Assembly (NCBI GenBank): GCA_019114945.1 | Contig: DXEN01000077.1 | Location: 1 to 59,840, forward strand | Origin: Candidatus Parabacteroides intestinigallinarum | Lineage (GTDB): Bacteria; Bacteroidota; Bacteroidia; Bacteroidales; Tannerellaceae | Reading direction: 5' to 3' | DNA: 59,840 bases | In this document: one piece after another, positions 33,277 to 39,935 of the stretch | How positions within the stretch are numbered: position 1 is the stretch's first letter | Layout: the number at the start of each line of letters is the position of its first letter | Notes under the pieces: generated by a model | The model's input: only the letters and a program-made list of their open reading frames with translations | Database searches by the model: none | Told to the model about the DNA's origin: nothing | Made by a program: the position numbers and the translations under genes

Positions 33277-34374
33277 TTAGGGCAGCCAGAAGGTACGCGT
33301 TCCCCGATAGAAGGGGTTGCCCCATTCCCAGTCGTAGAGAACGCCGGAACGTATCGCGTAGACCCCGCAAAGCACGACCGATACGAGCCACAACACCAGC
33401 AATGCCCAGCGCGCTTGGGCGGGCAGGGGACGCGCCTTGAATAGCCGGCCGCAAATGGCGTAGATGAGGGCGAAGACCGGTATGCCGATGAAGAGGATGA
33501 TGCCTACGCACCCGATGATTGCCGTGGAGGTGGGCATGCCTTGGATAAGATTCATACCGAAGGGCGATAGCTCGTAAAGGACCCCGGCCCCTCCCGCCAT
33601 GAGGGCGAACGTCACGATGATCAATACGAATACGACCAATGCCAAGGGCGGCAAGAGGATGATACCCGCCAGGATGATGACGCACTTGAGGAGGAAACCG
33701 ATGATTTGCACGAACGCGTCGCCCAGCCGTTGGAGGGTGGTCCGCGGCTTGTCGGAGCTGATGTAATCGTTCACGCGGTCGCTCACCTTCTCGAAACCGT
33801 CGGTCACGGTTTTCCCGATATTCTCGATGGTCACGCTTTCCCCCCGCATCTCCAGTTTCTCGGTGGCGGTGCGCGCTAGGGGGACGATGATCCATAGCAG
33901 GAAGTAAAGCGGGATCATGATGCCGTAGAAGAACAACAGCAGGATGAACACGATGCGCACGGCGGTGGGGTCCCATCCCATATAGGCGGCGATACCTCCC
34001 GCCACGCCTCCCAGGACGCGGTTGTCCGGGTCGCGCATGAGGCGTTTCCGGGCTCCCCGCGCTTGTTGCCGGGCTTCTCCGCTCTCCTCGGGGCGCGGGG
34101 CCTCGCCCTCTCCCTCGAAGATCTCCTCGGGTTTTCCCATGCGCTTGATGATCTCCTCCACCTGCTCGATCGTGATCACCTCGTAGCCCAAGCGTACCCG
34201 CTCGCCCAGGAGCTCGGAGATACGCGCCTCGAAATCGTCCATGATCTCGTCCGAGCCCTCCTCCTCGCGGAAATGGATGCGCAGGTTCGAGAGGTACTTG
34301 TCTAATAACTGATACGCGTCCTCGTCGATGTGGAACACGGTTCCACCTAAATTGACCGTAAGTGTCTTTTTCAT
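33277..34374 (-). CDS. PspC domain membrane protein
   Basis: A 365-residue envelope-stress type protein. The N-terminal cytosolic part (1-95; MKKTLTVNLGGTVFHIDEDAYQLLDKYL, then EIMDDFEARISELL) is the Bacteroidetes-specific extension. The PspC domain follows (about 110-170: RDPDNRVLGGVAGGIAAYMGWDPTAVRIVFILLLFFYGIMIPLYFLLWIIVPLAR). Further hydrophobic helices occur at about 225-265, 285-310 and 325-350. It is downstream of a PadR repressor by 13 bp. Such PadR-PspC pairs are probably autoregulated; signal and function are not established. Confidence 0.92.
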   Translation of the reverse strand: MKKTLTVNLGGTVFHIDEDAYQLLDKYLSNLRIHFREEEGSDEIMDDFEARISELLGERVRLGYEVITIEQVEEIIKRMGKPEEIFEGEGEAPRPEESGEARQQARGARKRLMRDPDNRVLGGVAGGIAAYMGWDPTAVRIVFILLLFFYGIMIPLYFLLWIIVPLARTATEKLEMRGESVTIENIGKTVTDGFEKVSDRVNDYISSDKPRTTLQRLGDAFVQIIGFLLKCVIILAGIILLPPLALVVFVLIIVTFALMAGGAGVLYELSPFGMNLIQGMPTSTAIIGCVGIILFIGIPVFALIYAICGRLFKARPLPAQARWALLVLWLVSVVLCGVYAIRSGVLYDWEWGNPFYRGTRTFWLP

Positions 34375-34387
34375 TATCTTCTTGTTT

Positions 34388-34714
34388 TTAATTGTTTCGG
34401 ATGTGGTTGATCGTATTATTGAGCTCTTGCCAGGCGGCCTCCAGCTCCTTGAGGAAAGCCTCGCCCTCCTCGGTCAGCTGATAGTATTTCCGGGGTGGTC
34501 CCTGGGTGGACTCTATCCATTGGTAACTGAGGAACCCGCCGTTCTTGAGCCGGGTCAGGAGGGGATACAGCGTGCCTTCGACCACGATGAGCTTGGCCTC
34601 GTGCAGCTTTTGGATGATGTCGGACGTGTACGCGGGCTCCTTCCTGAGAAGAAGGAGGATGCAATATTCCAACGTCCCCTTTCTCATCTGCGATTTTACG
34701 TTTTCTGCATTCAT
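34388..34714 (-). CDS. PadR family transcriptional regulator
   Basis: A 108-residue winged-helix regulator (QMRKGTLEYCILLLLRKEPAYTSDIIQKLHEAKLIVVEGTLYPLLTRLKNGGFLSYQW, recognition helix around residues 35-52). It then carries the wing, PPRKYYQLTEEGEAFLKELEAAW, and a single C-terminal dimerisation helix. No effector domain is present. Located 13 bp upstream of the PspC gene in one operon, which it most likely represses. Confidence 0.95.
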   Translation of the reverse strand: MNAENVKSQMRKGTLEYCILLLLRKEPAYTSDIIQKLHEAKLIVVEGTLYPLLTRLKNGGFLSYQWIESTQGPPRKYYQLTEEGEAFLKELEAAWQELNNTINHIRNN

Positions 34715-34873
34715 CTCTGTTCGGGTTTTATTTCGTCACAAATGTATGCATAATATACGTACTATGTGATACATGCTACTTTCTATTATGGATATTTAAC
34801 GGGATATATGCACAAAATGCCCGATTGTGTGTAAAAAGGAGGGCCGATCACGCGCTTTTAGGAGAGAAAAGCG

Positions 34874-34881
34874 TACTTTTG
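34874..34881 (+). promoter_or_regulatory. -7 element (TACTTTTG) for the acyl-CoA synthetase gene
   Basis: TACTTTTG fits TAnnTTTG exactly, 26 bp ahead of the ATG at 34907. Confidence 0.55.
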
Positions 34882-34906
34882 TAGCGTCAATTCAAAACGA
34901 GGGATT

Positions 34907-36715
34907 ATGATAAATTATCATTACGCGGAACTGATCTATCGCCAGGCGGAGAAGTATGGGAACCGTACGGCGTTGAGATATCGGGACGATGGGAGTGGGA
35001 GATGGTTGAGAGTCTCGTGGAACGACTTCGCCGAGAAGGTACGGCTTACGGCGATGGCGATGGCCGAGTTCGGCATCCAGGTGCAGGAGAACATCGGCGT
35101 ATGTTCCCAGAATATGCCGGAATGCTTTTACACGTATTTCGGCGCCTACTCGAACCGCGTGGCGGACGTGCCGATTTACGCGACCAGCTCGCCGGAGCAA
35201 ATCGCCTATATCGTGAAAGACGCGAATATCCACACGCTTTTCGTGGGCGAGCAGCAACAGTACAACAACGCGCTGATCGTGCGCAGGCAGCTACCGGGAG
35301 TCCTGTCGCGCTTGGTCGTTTTCGATCCTTCCGTGAAATTGAGCCCGGACGACAAGAGCTCCATTTATTTCGAGGATTTCATTCGCTTGGGCGATAACGC
35401 GCACGCGGGTAGCGCCGTGAAGATCCGGATAAGCGAGGCGCTCCCGGAGGATATCGCCACGATTATCTATACCTCGGGCACCACGGGGCATCCCAAGGGC
35501 GTCGTGCTGCGGCACGCGAATTACCTGGAGGCGATGCGTACGCACGCGATCCGGATTCCCCAGGTGAACGATAAGGATGTCTCGCTCTGCTTCCTGCCCT
35601 TGACGCATATCTTCGAGCGGGGATGGTCGTGCGTGTGCCTGACGCGCGGCACGGTAATCGCCATCAACCGCGATCCGAAGATGATCCAGCGTGCGTTGCG
35701 CGAGGTGTGCCCTACGGTGATGTGTAGCGTGCCCCGCTTTTGGGAGAAAGTCTATATCGGGGCGCGCGAGAAAATACGGGCCGCGGGGCCTTTGCGCGCC
35801 GTGTTCGAGGATGCCATCCGGGTGGGGCGCACCTATCATCTGGATTACGAGCGGAAGGGCGAGAGGCCACCCTTATGGCTGGGGGTGAGATACCGGATAT
35901 ACCGTAACACCGTTTTCGCCTTGCTGAAACGGGTATTAGGCTTGCAAAACGGGCGTTTCTTCCCGGTGGCCGGAGCGCCGTTGGCGGATAATGTCCTGGA
36001 GTTCTTGCTATCGGTGGATTTGTCGCTTCGCTATGGATACGGGTTGAGCGAGACCACGGCTACCGTGTCCTTCTTCCCGGAAGTGGGCTACGAGGTGGGT
36101 TCGATCGGGACGGTGATGCCCGACTTGGAGGTGCGTATCGACCCCGCGAATAGCGAGATACTGGTAAAAGGCAAGACGGTGATGTCCGGCTATTACAAGA
36201 TGCCGGAGGAGAACGCGCGGGCGTTTACCGAGGATGGCTTCTTTCGTACGGGCGACGCCGGGTATATGAAGGGCGATGTGCTGTATTTCAAGGAACGTAT
36301 CAAGGATTTGTATAAAACGTCGAACGGCAAGTATATCGCCCCCCAGTCCATCGAGCTGAGCGTCACGAGCGATGCCTTTATCGAGCAGGTGGCGGTGATA
36401 GGCGACCAACGCAAGTTCGTGAGTGCGCTGATCGTGTCCGCTTTCCCGTTGCTGGAGGAATACGCCCGGTCGCACCAGATAAGTTATGCGAGCCGCGAGG
36501 AGTTGCTGGCCCATCCCGCCATAAATCGGCTGATCGAGTCACGGATAGAGGCCTGCCAGAAGCATTTGGCGCCGTTCGAGAAAATCAAGCGTTTCACGTT
36601 GCTTCCCGCCCCTTTCACGATTGATAGCGGCGAGCTGACCGATACGTTGAAACTCCGTCGCCGGGTGATCCTGGAGCGTTACGCCTCGCTGATCGAGGCG
36701 ATGTATCAGGAATAA
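34907..36715 (+). CDS. Long-chain-fatty-acid CoA ligase (AMP-forming)
   Basis: A 602-residue ANL-superfamily enzyme activating fatty acids to acyl-CoA through an acyl-adenylate. The AMP-binding P-loop IIYTSGTTGHPKGVVLRH lies near residue 187-204. Further motifs are CFLPLTHIFERGWSCVCL, YGYGLSETTATVSF and the hinge FFRTGDAGYMKGDVLYFKERIKDLYKTSNGKYIAPQ with the catalytic lysine. The long linker and overall layout match the eukaryote-like FadD/FAA group common in Bacteroidetes. Probably membrane-associated, for recycling or taking up fatty acids. Monocistronic; prfB follows with its own promoter. Confidence 0.94.
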   Translation: MINYHYAELIYRQAEKYGNRTALRYRDDGSGRWLRVSWNDFAEKVRLTAMAMAEFGIQVQENIGVCSQNMPECFYTYFGAYSNRVADVPIYATSSPEQIAYIVKDANIHTLFVGEQQQYNNALIVRRQLPGVLSRLVVFDPSVKLSPDDKSSIYFEDFIRLGDNAHAGSAVKIRISEALPEDIATIIYTSGTTGHPKGVVLRHANYLEAMRTHAIRIPQVNDKDVSLCFLPLTHIFERGWSCVCLTRGTVIAINRDPKMIQRALREVCPTVMCSVPRFWEKVYIGAREKIRAAGPLRAVFEDAIRVGRTYHLDYERKGERPPLWLGVRYRIYRNTVFALLKRVLGLQNGRFFPVAGAPLADNVLEFLLSVDLSLRYGYGLSETTATVSFFPEVGYEVGSIGTVMPDLEVRIDPANSEILVKGKTVMSGYYKMPEENARAFTEDGFFRTGDAGYMKGDVLYFKERIKDLYKTSNGKYIAPQSIELSVTSDAFIEQVAVIGDQRKFVSALIVSAFPLLEEYARSHQISYASREELLAHPAINRLIESRIEACQKHLAPFEKIKRFTLLPAPFTIDSGELTDTLKLRRRVILERYASLIEAMYQE

Positions 36716-36721
36716 TTCGCG

Positions 36722-36729
36722 TATATTCG
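36722..36729 (+). promoter_or_regulatory. -7 element (TATATTCG) of prfB
   Basis: TATATTCG lies 34 bp before the prfB ATG at 36764 and fits the Bacteroidetes -7 element. Confidence 0.5.
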
Positions 36730-36763
36730 CGGCGAATTAATAATAATAAATAAGGAATAGATT

Positions 36764-37889
36764 ATGATTACATCAGACCAACTACACGACGTGTTGGAGC
36801 GCGAGCAGGCGCTGAGGAGGTATCTTTGACATCGATGGGAAGACCATCCAGTTAGAGGAAGAGGAGTTGCGCACGCAGGATCCCGGCTTCTGGGAGGACG
36901 CGAAGCGCGCGGAGGCCCAGATGAGGAAGGTAAAGGACTTGAGGAAATGGATAGAGCTGTACGACGAGGTCCGCTCCGCAGCCGAGGAGCTACGGCTGGC
37001 GTACGAGTACGTGAAGGAGGGGATCGTCTCGGAAGAGGAGGTGGACGAGGCCTACGGGCGGGCGATTCACCGGGAGGAGGAGCTGGAGTTCCGCAATATG
37101 TTGCGCGGCGAGGCCGACCCGATGAGTTGCGTGCTGAAGATCAACTCGGGCGCGGGCGGCACGGAGAGCCAGGATTGGGCCTCCATGTTGCTGCGTATGT
37201 ACCAGCGCTGGGCCGAGAACAACGGCTATAAGGTGACTATCGCCAACTACCAGGAGGGCGATGAGGCCGGCATCAAGACCGTTACCCTCAATATAGAGGG
37301 CGATTACGCGTATGGCTATTTGAAGAGCGAGAATGGCGTGCATCGCTTGGTGCGTGTCTCTCCCTACAATGCGCAAGGGAAGCGGATGACCTCGTTCGCC
37401 TCGGTATTCGTCACCCCCTTGGTGGACGATACGATAGAGGTGAAGGTCGATCCCGCCGCGATCTCGTGGGATACGTTCCGCTCGGGAGGCGCCGGTGGGC
37501 AGAACGTGAACAAGGTAGAGTCGGGCGTCCGCCTGCGTTACCGGTTCAAGGACCCCTATACCGGCGAGGAGGAGGAGATCCTGATCGAGAATACCGAGAC
37601 GCGCGACCAGCCCAAGAACCGCGAGAACGCTATGCGCCAGTTGCGCTCGATTCTTTACGACAAGGAATTACGGCATCGCATGGCCGAGCGGGCCAAGGTG
37701 GAGGCCGGGAAAAAGAAAATCGAGTGGGGCTCGCAGATCCGTAGCTATGTGTTCGACGACCGCCGGGTGAAAGACCATCGTACCAATTACCAGACCTCAG
37801 ACGTGAACGGGGTGATGGATGGCGATATCGATGGCTTTATCAAGGCTTATTTGATGGAATTCGGTGGCGAGGAGAATGAGGGAAAATGA
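36764..37889 (+). CDS. prfB: Peptide chain release factor 2, made by programmed +1 frameshift
   Basis: The gene is split into two frames: ATG at 36764 to an in-frame TGA at 36827-36829 (21 codons, starting MITSDQLHDV), then the +1 frame from GAC at 36828 to 37889. The junction AGG AGG TAT CTT TGA C is the classical RF2 site: an internal Shine-Dalgarno, slippery CTT and a poorly terminating TGA-C. RF2 reads UGA, so the site autoregulates its own level. The shifted product has 374 residues, normal for RF2, with GGQ in RSGGAGGQNVNKVESG. The stop-recognition tripeptide reads SPY (VSPYNAQGKRMTSF) where E. coli has SPF. This is a normal gene, not a pseudogene. Confidence 0.97.
36811..36830 (+). promoter_or_regulatory. 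RF2 recoding signal (SD-like AGGAGG, slippery CTT, TGA-C)
   Basis: The internal AGGAGG ends 3 bases before CTT TGA C, the same spacing as in the E. coli prfB recoding site (AGG GGG TAT CTT TGA C). Ribosomes stalled at TGA when RF2 is scarce slip +1 into the main frame. Confidence 0.95.
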
Positions 37890-37970
37890 GATTTTCTCGT
37901 TTAACGCTTGCGTATCTCGATAAAAAGTCGTAATATCGCGGTCGTTTTGAGGGATAGTTCCCTTCGGATA

Positions 37971-38044
37971 GGTCCTATAGCTCAGTTGGTCAGAGCACCT
38001 GACTCATAATCAGGGAGTCCTTGGTTCAAGCCCAAGTGGGACCA
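37971..38044 (+). tRNA. tRNA with CAU anticodon (tRNA-Ile2 favoured over elongator Met)
   Basis: A complete 74-nt cloverleaf: acceptor GGTCCTA/TGGGACC, D arm GCTC/GAGC, anticodon arm CCTGA-CTCATAA-TCAGG, T arm CTTGG-TTCAAGC-CCAAG; CCA is not encoded. The anticodon CAU can belong to initiator Met, elongator Met or lysidine-modified Ile2. Acceptor pairs C4-G69 and C5-G68 match known TilS recognition features of tRNA-Ile2 in E. coli, where elongator Met has U4-A69 and A5-U68. The initiator is unlikely because positions 1 and 72 are a G-C pair. Amino-acid identity remains uncertain. Confidence 0.9.
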
Positions 38045-38051
38045 CGAGGCA

Positions 38052-38091
38052 GAGTCGCCAAGTAACGGATAAGAGGTTACTTGGCGATTTT
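38052..38091 (+). terminator. Terminator of the CAU tRNA
   Basis: A 12-bp stem TCGCCAAGTAAC / GTTACTTGGCGA with a 9-base loop is followed by TTTTTT. A partial copy of its 3' arm and T-run (TACTTGGCGATTTTTGTTCGC) recurs at about 38757-38777. Confidence 0.9.
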
Positions 38092-38165
38092 TTCGCTTGC
38101 GCGGTGCTTGTATGTAAACTCTGACTTCGCGAAGATGGGTAAAAAAGGGGGATGTGTCAAATTGG

Positions 38166-38282
38166 GAAAAGCACGTGGATGACACAGATTGAGCGGGTGA
38201 ACGCAGATCGTTTTGTTGATTTATAATTAAATAAATCCGTGCGAATCCACGCCCTCCGCGTCATCTGCGTGCCAATACTTGA
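38166..38282. repeat. Dispersed imperfect palindrome (CACGTGGATGACAC... / ...GTCATCTGCGTGCC)
   Basis: The left part (AAGCACGTGGATGACACAGA, then GCGGGTGAACGCAGATC) and the right part (AATCCGTGCGAATCCACGCC, then CCGCGTCATCTGCGTGCC) are imperfect inverted copies around an AT-rich centre. Motifs of the form GGATGACACGGATT...CCGCGTCATCCGCG are, to my recollection, dispersed intergenic repeats in Bacteroides-group and other genomes. It is non-coding, between the tRNA terminator and the small membrane genes. Confidence 0.6.
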
Positions 38283-38368
38283 TTTTGGCACACCTCCCAT
38301 CCAAAAAACCGTCCTACGGTTATTTCCCTCCGGAGCGGAGCGATCCGGACACGAATCAAGACAATCTA

Positions 38369-38470
38369 TCAATGCGATACCTTTGCCTCGTGATGCAACT
38401 GCACCGCCCCCCATACGCCGATACATAGGGCGATGACTCCCACTACCGATAAAAAGATGATCAATCCCAT
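38369..38470 (-). CDS. 33-residue single-pass membrane micropeptide
   Basis: A small open frame with ATG at 38470 and TGA at 38369-38371. It encodes one hydrophobic helix (MGLIIFLSVVGVIALCIGVW, residues 1-20) followed by a short polar tail AVQLHHEAKVSH. It begins 6 bp after the stop of the 68-residue membrane protein gene, so the two are likely translated from one mRNA. Architecture resembles small subunits that stabilise larger membrane complexes, but no family is recognised. Tight spacing and the clean helix are the main support. Confidence 0.55.
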   Translation of the reverse strand: MGLIIFLSVVGVIALCIGVWGAVQLHHEAKVSH

Positions 38471-38476
38471 ATATTT

Positions 38477-38683
38477 CTATCTCTTGGATAATGTCAATAA
38501 TATAAGGCCGGAGATAAAGCATGCGGCCACGGCCGCCCCTCCGATGCCATAAAGCAATGCGGAGTTCACGCTCTCGTATTTCATGATGCCCGCGAGTATG
38601 ACACCGCCGAACACCAGCTTCGCTATATCCACGAGGAATTTCCCCGTCTCCGATAATATCGTCTCTCTCTGTTCCTTTCTCAT
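38477..38683 (-). CDS. Small two-helix membrane protein, DUF6722-like
   Basis: A 68-residue protein: a charged N-terminus (MRKEQRETILSETGKFLVDIAKLVFGGVILAGIM) leading into a first hydrophobic helix, then a second (LLYGIGGAAVAACFISGLILLTL) ending in SKR. The pattern of an amphipathic start plus two helices is that of the DUF6722 family of Bacteroidales; I am fairly but not fully sure of the family. Function is unknown. It is followed 6 bp later by a 33-residue membrane peptide gene. Confidence 0.75.
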   Translation of the reverse strand: MRKEQRETILSETGKFLVDIAKLVFGGVILAGIMKYESVNSALLYGIGGAAVAACFISGLILLTLSKR

Positions 38684-38790
38684 AGACGCGAATGTAGCGA
38701 AAAAAATCGGGAACTATGTTTTAAACATCCAAAAATTGGGTATTAGTGTCCGAGCTACTTGGCGATTTTTGTTCGCTTTTTTGTATGGGG

Positions 38791-38867
38791 AAAAACGTCT
38801 CCCGGATGCGGGCTAAATCTCGTACGAGATGCTTAATGCCTATTATTATGCGCCGAGAGACGTTTTC
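38791..38867 (-). terminator. Inverted repeat/terminator of the nucleotidyltransferase gene
   Basis: AAAACGTCTC and GAGACGTTTT form a 10-bp stem enclosing about 55 bp that includes a smaller palindrome (ATCTCGTACGAGAT). On the minus strand the right side ends in TTTTTCCCC. It lies just downstream of the gene at 38885-39787. Confidence 0.6.
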
Positions 38868-38884
38868 CTTGTTTCCGGTATCGT

Positions 38885-39787
38885 TTAGAACAATTTCGCC
38901 GGGTATTCGCCGGCGTCGACCAGGGCTTGTATCTTGTCGACAACACCTTGGCGATCGGCCGCGTAGGTGACACCGAACCAGCGGGAGGTCGTGTCGAGCA
39001 CTTTCACGCGCGCCGTACCCTCGGTGATTAGCTTGTTCACCATCAACGGGATGAAATACTCGCTCTTCGGGTTGTTGATGTTCGCTTTCAGGAACTCCTT
39101 GAAATAGGCTTCCGAGTAATCGAAATAATCGGGCGTGAATCCCCACATATTCATCGATACGGGCGTGTTCTCCTCCAGCACCACCTTCTGCCCGTTCTCG
39201 TCGGTGAACTGGATATCCCCGTCGATACGCTCGATGGCGGTACGCTCCACCACGCCGGTCAGGTATCCCTCCGCGTTGGTCGTGCATACGCCGCGGGCCA
39301 CGGACCCGCTCTCGCTCAACGTATTGCCAACCCGGTAGCCTACCATGCAATACTCGTTCCTTGTCCCGTCCAGCTCCGAGAGCCATTTACCGATCACGGC
39401 GAAGCTATCGCGCCCATAGAAATCGTCCGCGTTGATCACGGCGAACGGTTCCTTGATTACTTTCCGCCCCATCAATACGGCATGGTTCGTCCCCCAAGGT
39501 TTCTGGCGTCCCTCCGGGCAGGTAAAGCCCTCCGGCAGGTCGTTCAAATCCTGGAATACGACCTCCACCGGGATGTGATTCTCGTATTTGGAGATGATTT
39601 TTTCGCGGAAATCTTTCTCGAACGACTTGCGGATAACGAACACCAACTTCCCGAATCCGCCCCGGATCGCGTCGAAAATCGAATAATCCATGATGGTCTC
39701 CCCGTTGGGGCCCAGGCCATCCAATTGCTTTAATCCACCATACCGGCTTCCCATTCCGGCCGCTAATACAAATAAAGTAGGTCTCAT
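38885..39787 (-). CDS. Sugar-phosphate nucleotidyltransferase family protein
   Basis: A 300-residue NTP_transferase protein. The N-terminal Rossmann signature is LFVLAAGMGSRYGGLKQLDGLGPNGETIMDYSIFDA, followed by WGTNHAVL and the metal-binding INADDFYG. A beta-rich C-terminal half is seen (VSMNMWGFTPDYF, YFIPLMVNKLI, TSRWFGVTYAADR). It lacks the regulatory C-terminal helix of GlmU and resembles the Bacteroidetes nucleotidyltransferase group of undefined sugar specificity, so I give no symbol. It stands alone and divergent from the M13 peptidase gene. Confidence 0.85.
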   Translation of the reverse strand: MRPTLFVLAAGMGSRYGGLKQLDGLGPNGETIMDYSIFDAIRGGFGKLVFVIRKSFEKDFREKIISKYENHIPVEVVFQDLNDLPEGFTCPEGRQKPWGTNHAVLMGRKVIKEPFAVINADDFYGRDSFAVIGKWLSELDGTRNEYCMVGYRVGNTLSESGSVARGVCTTNAEGYLTGVVERTAIERIDGDIQFTDENGQKVVLEENTPVSMNMWGFTPDYFDYSEAYFKEFLKANINNPKSEYFIPLMVNKLITEGTARVKVLDTTSRWFGVTYAADRQGVVDKIQALVDAGEYPAKLF

Positions 39788-39935
39788 AATCGTTGTCTTT
39801 ATCGTGTTATGTTATAATATAGGAGGCAAATATACATTTATTCAACGATATGTAACGCCATTTTACGGAAGGAAAAGTATAGATTGTCGTATTTGTCGTA
39901 TCTTCGCGTAGTTTTTAAGCAAGAGATTGAACAAT

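Noticed and set aside
36764-36829. prfB considered a frameshifted pseudogene
   Set aside because: The break is the standard RF2 recoding site with correct spacing, and the rest of the gene is intact.
38157-38522. 121-codon minus-strand frame overlapping the small membrane genes
   Set aside because: It crosses the dispersed palindrome and both small membrane frames out of phase and has no coherent composition; the two short membrane frames fit better.
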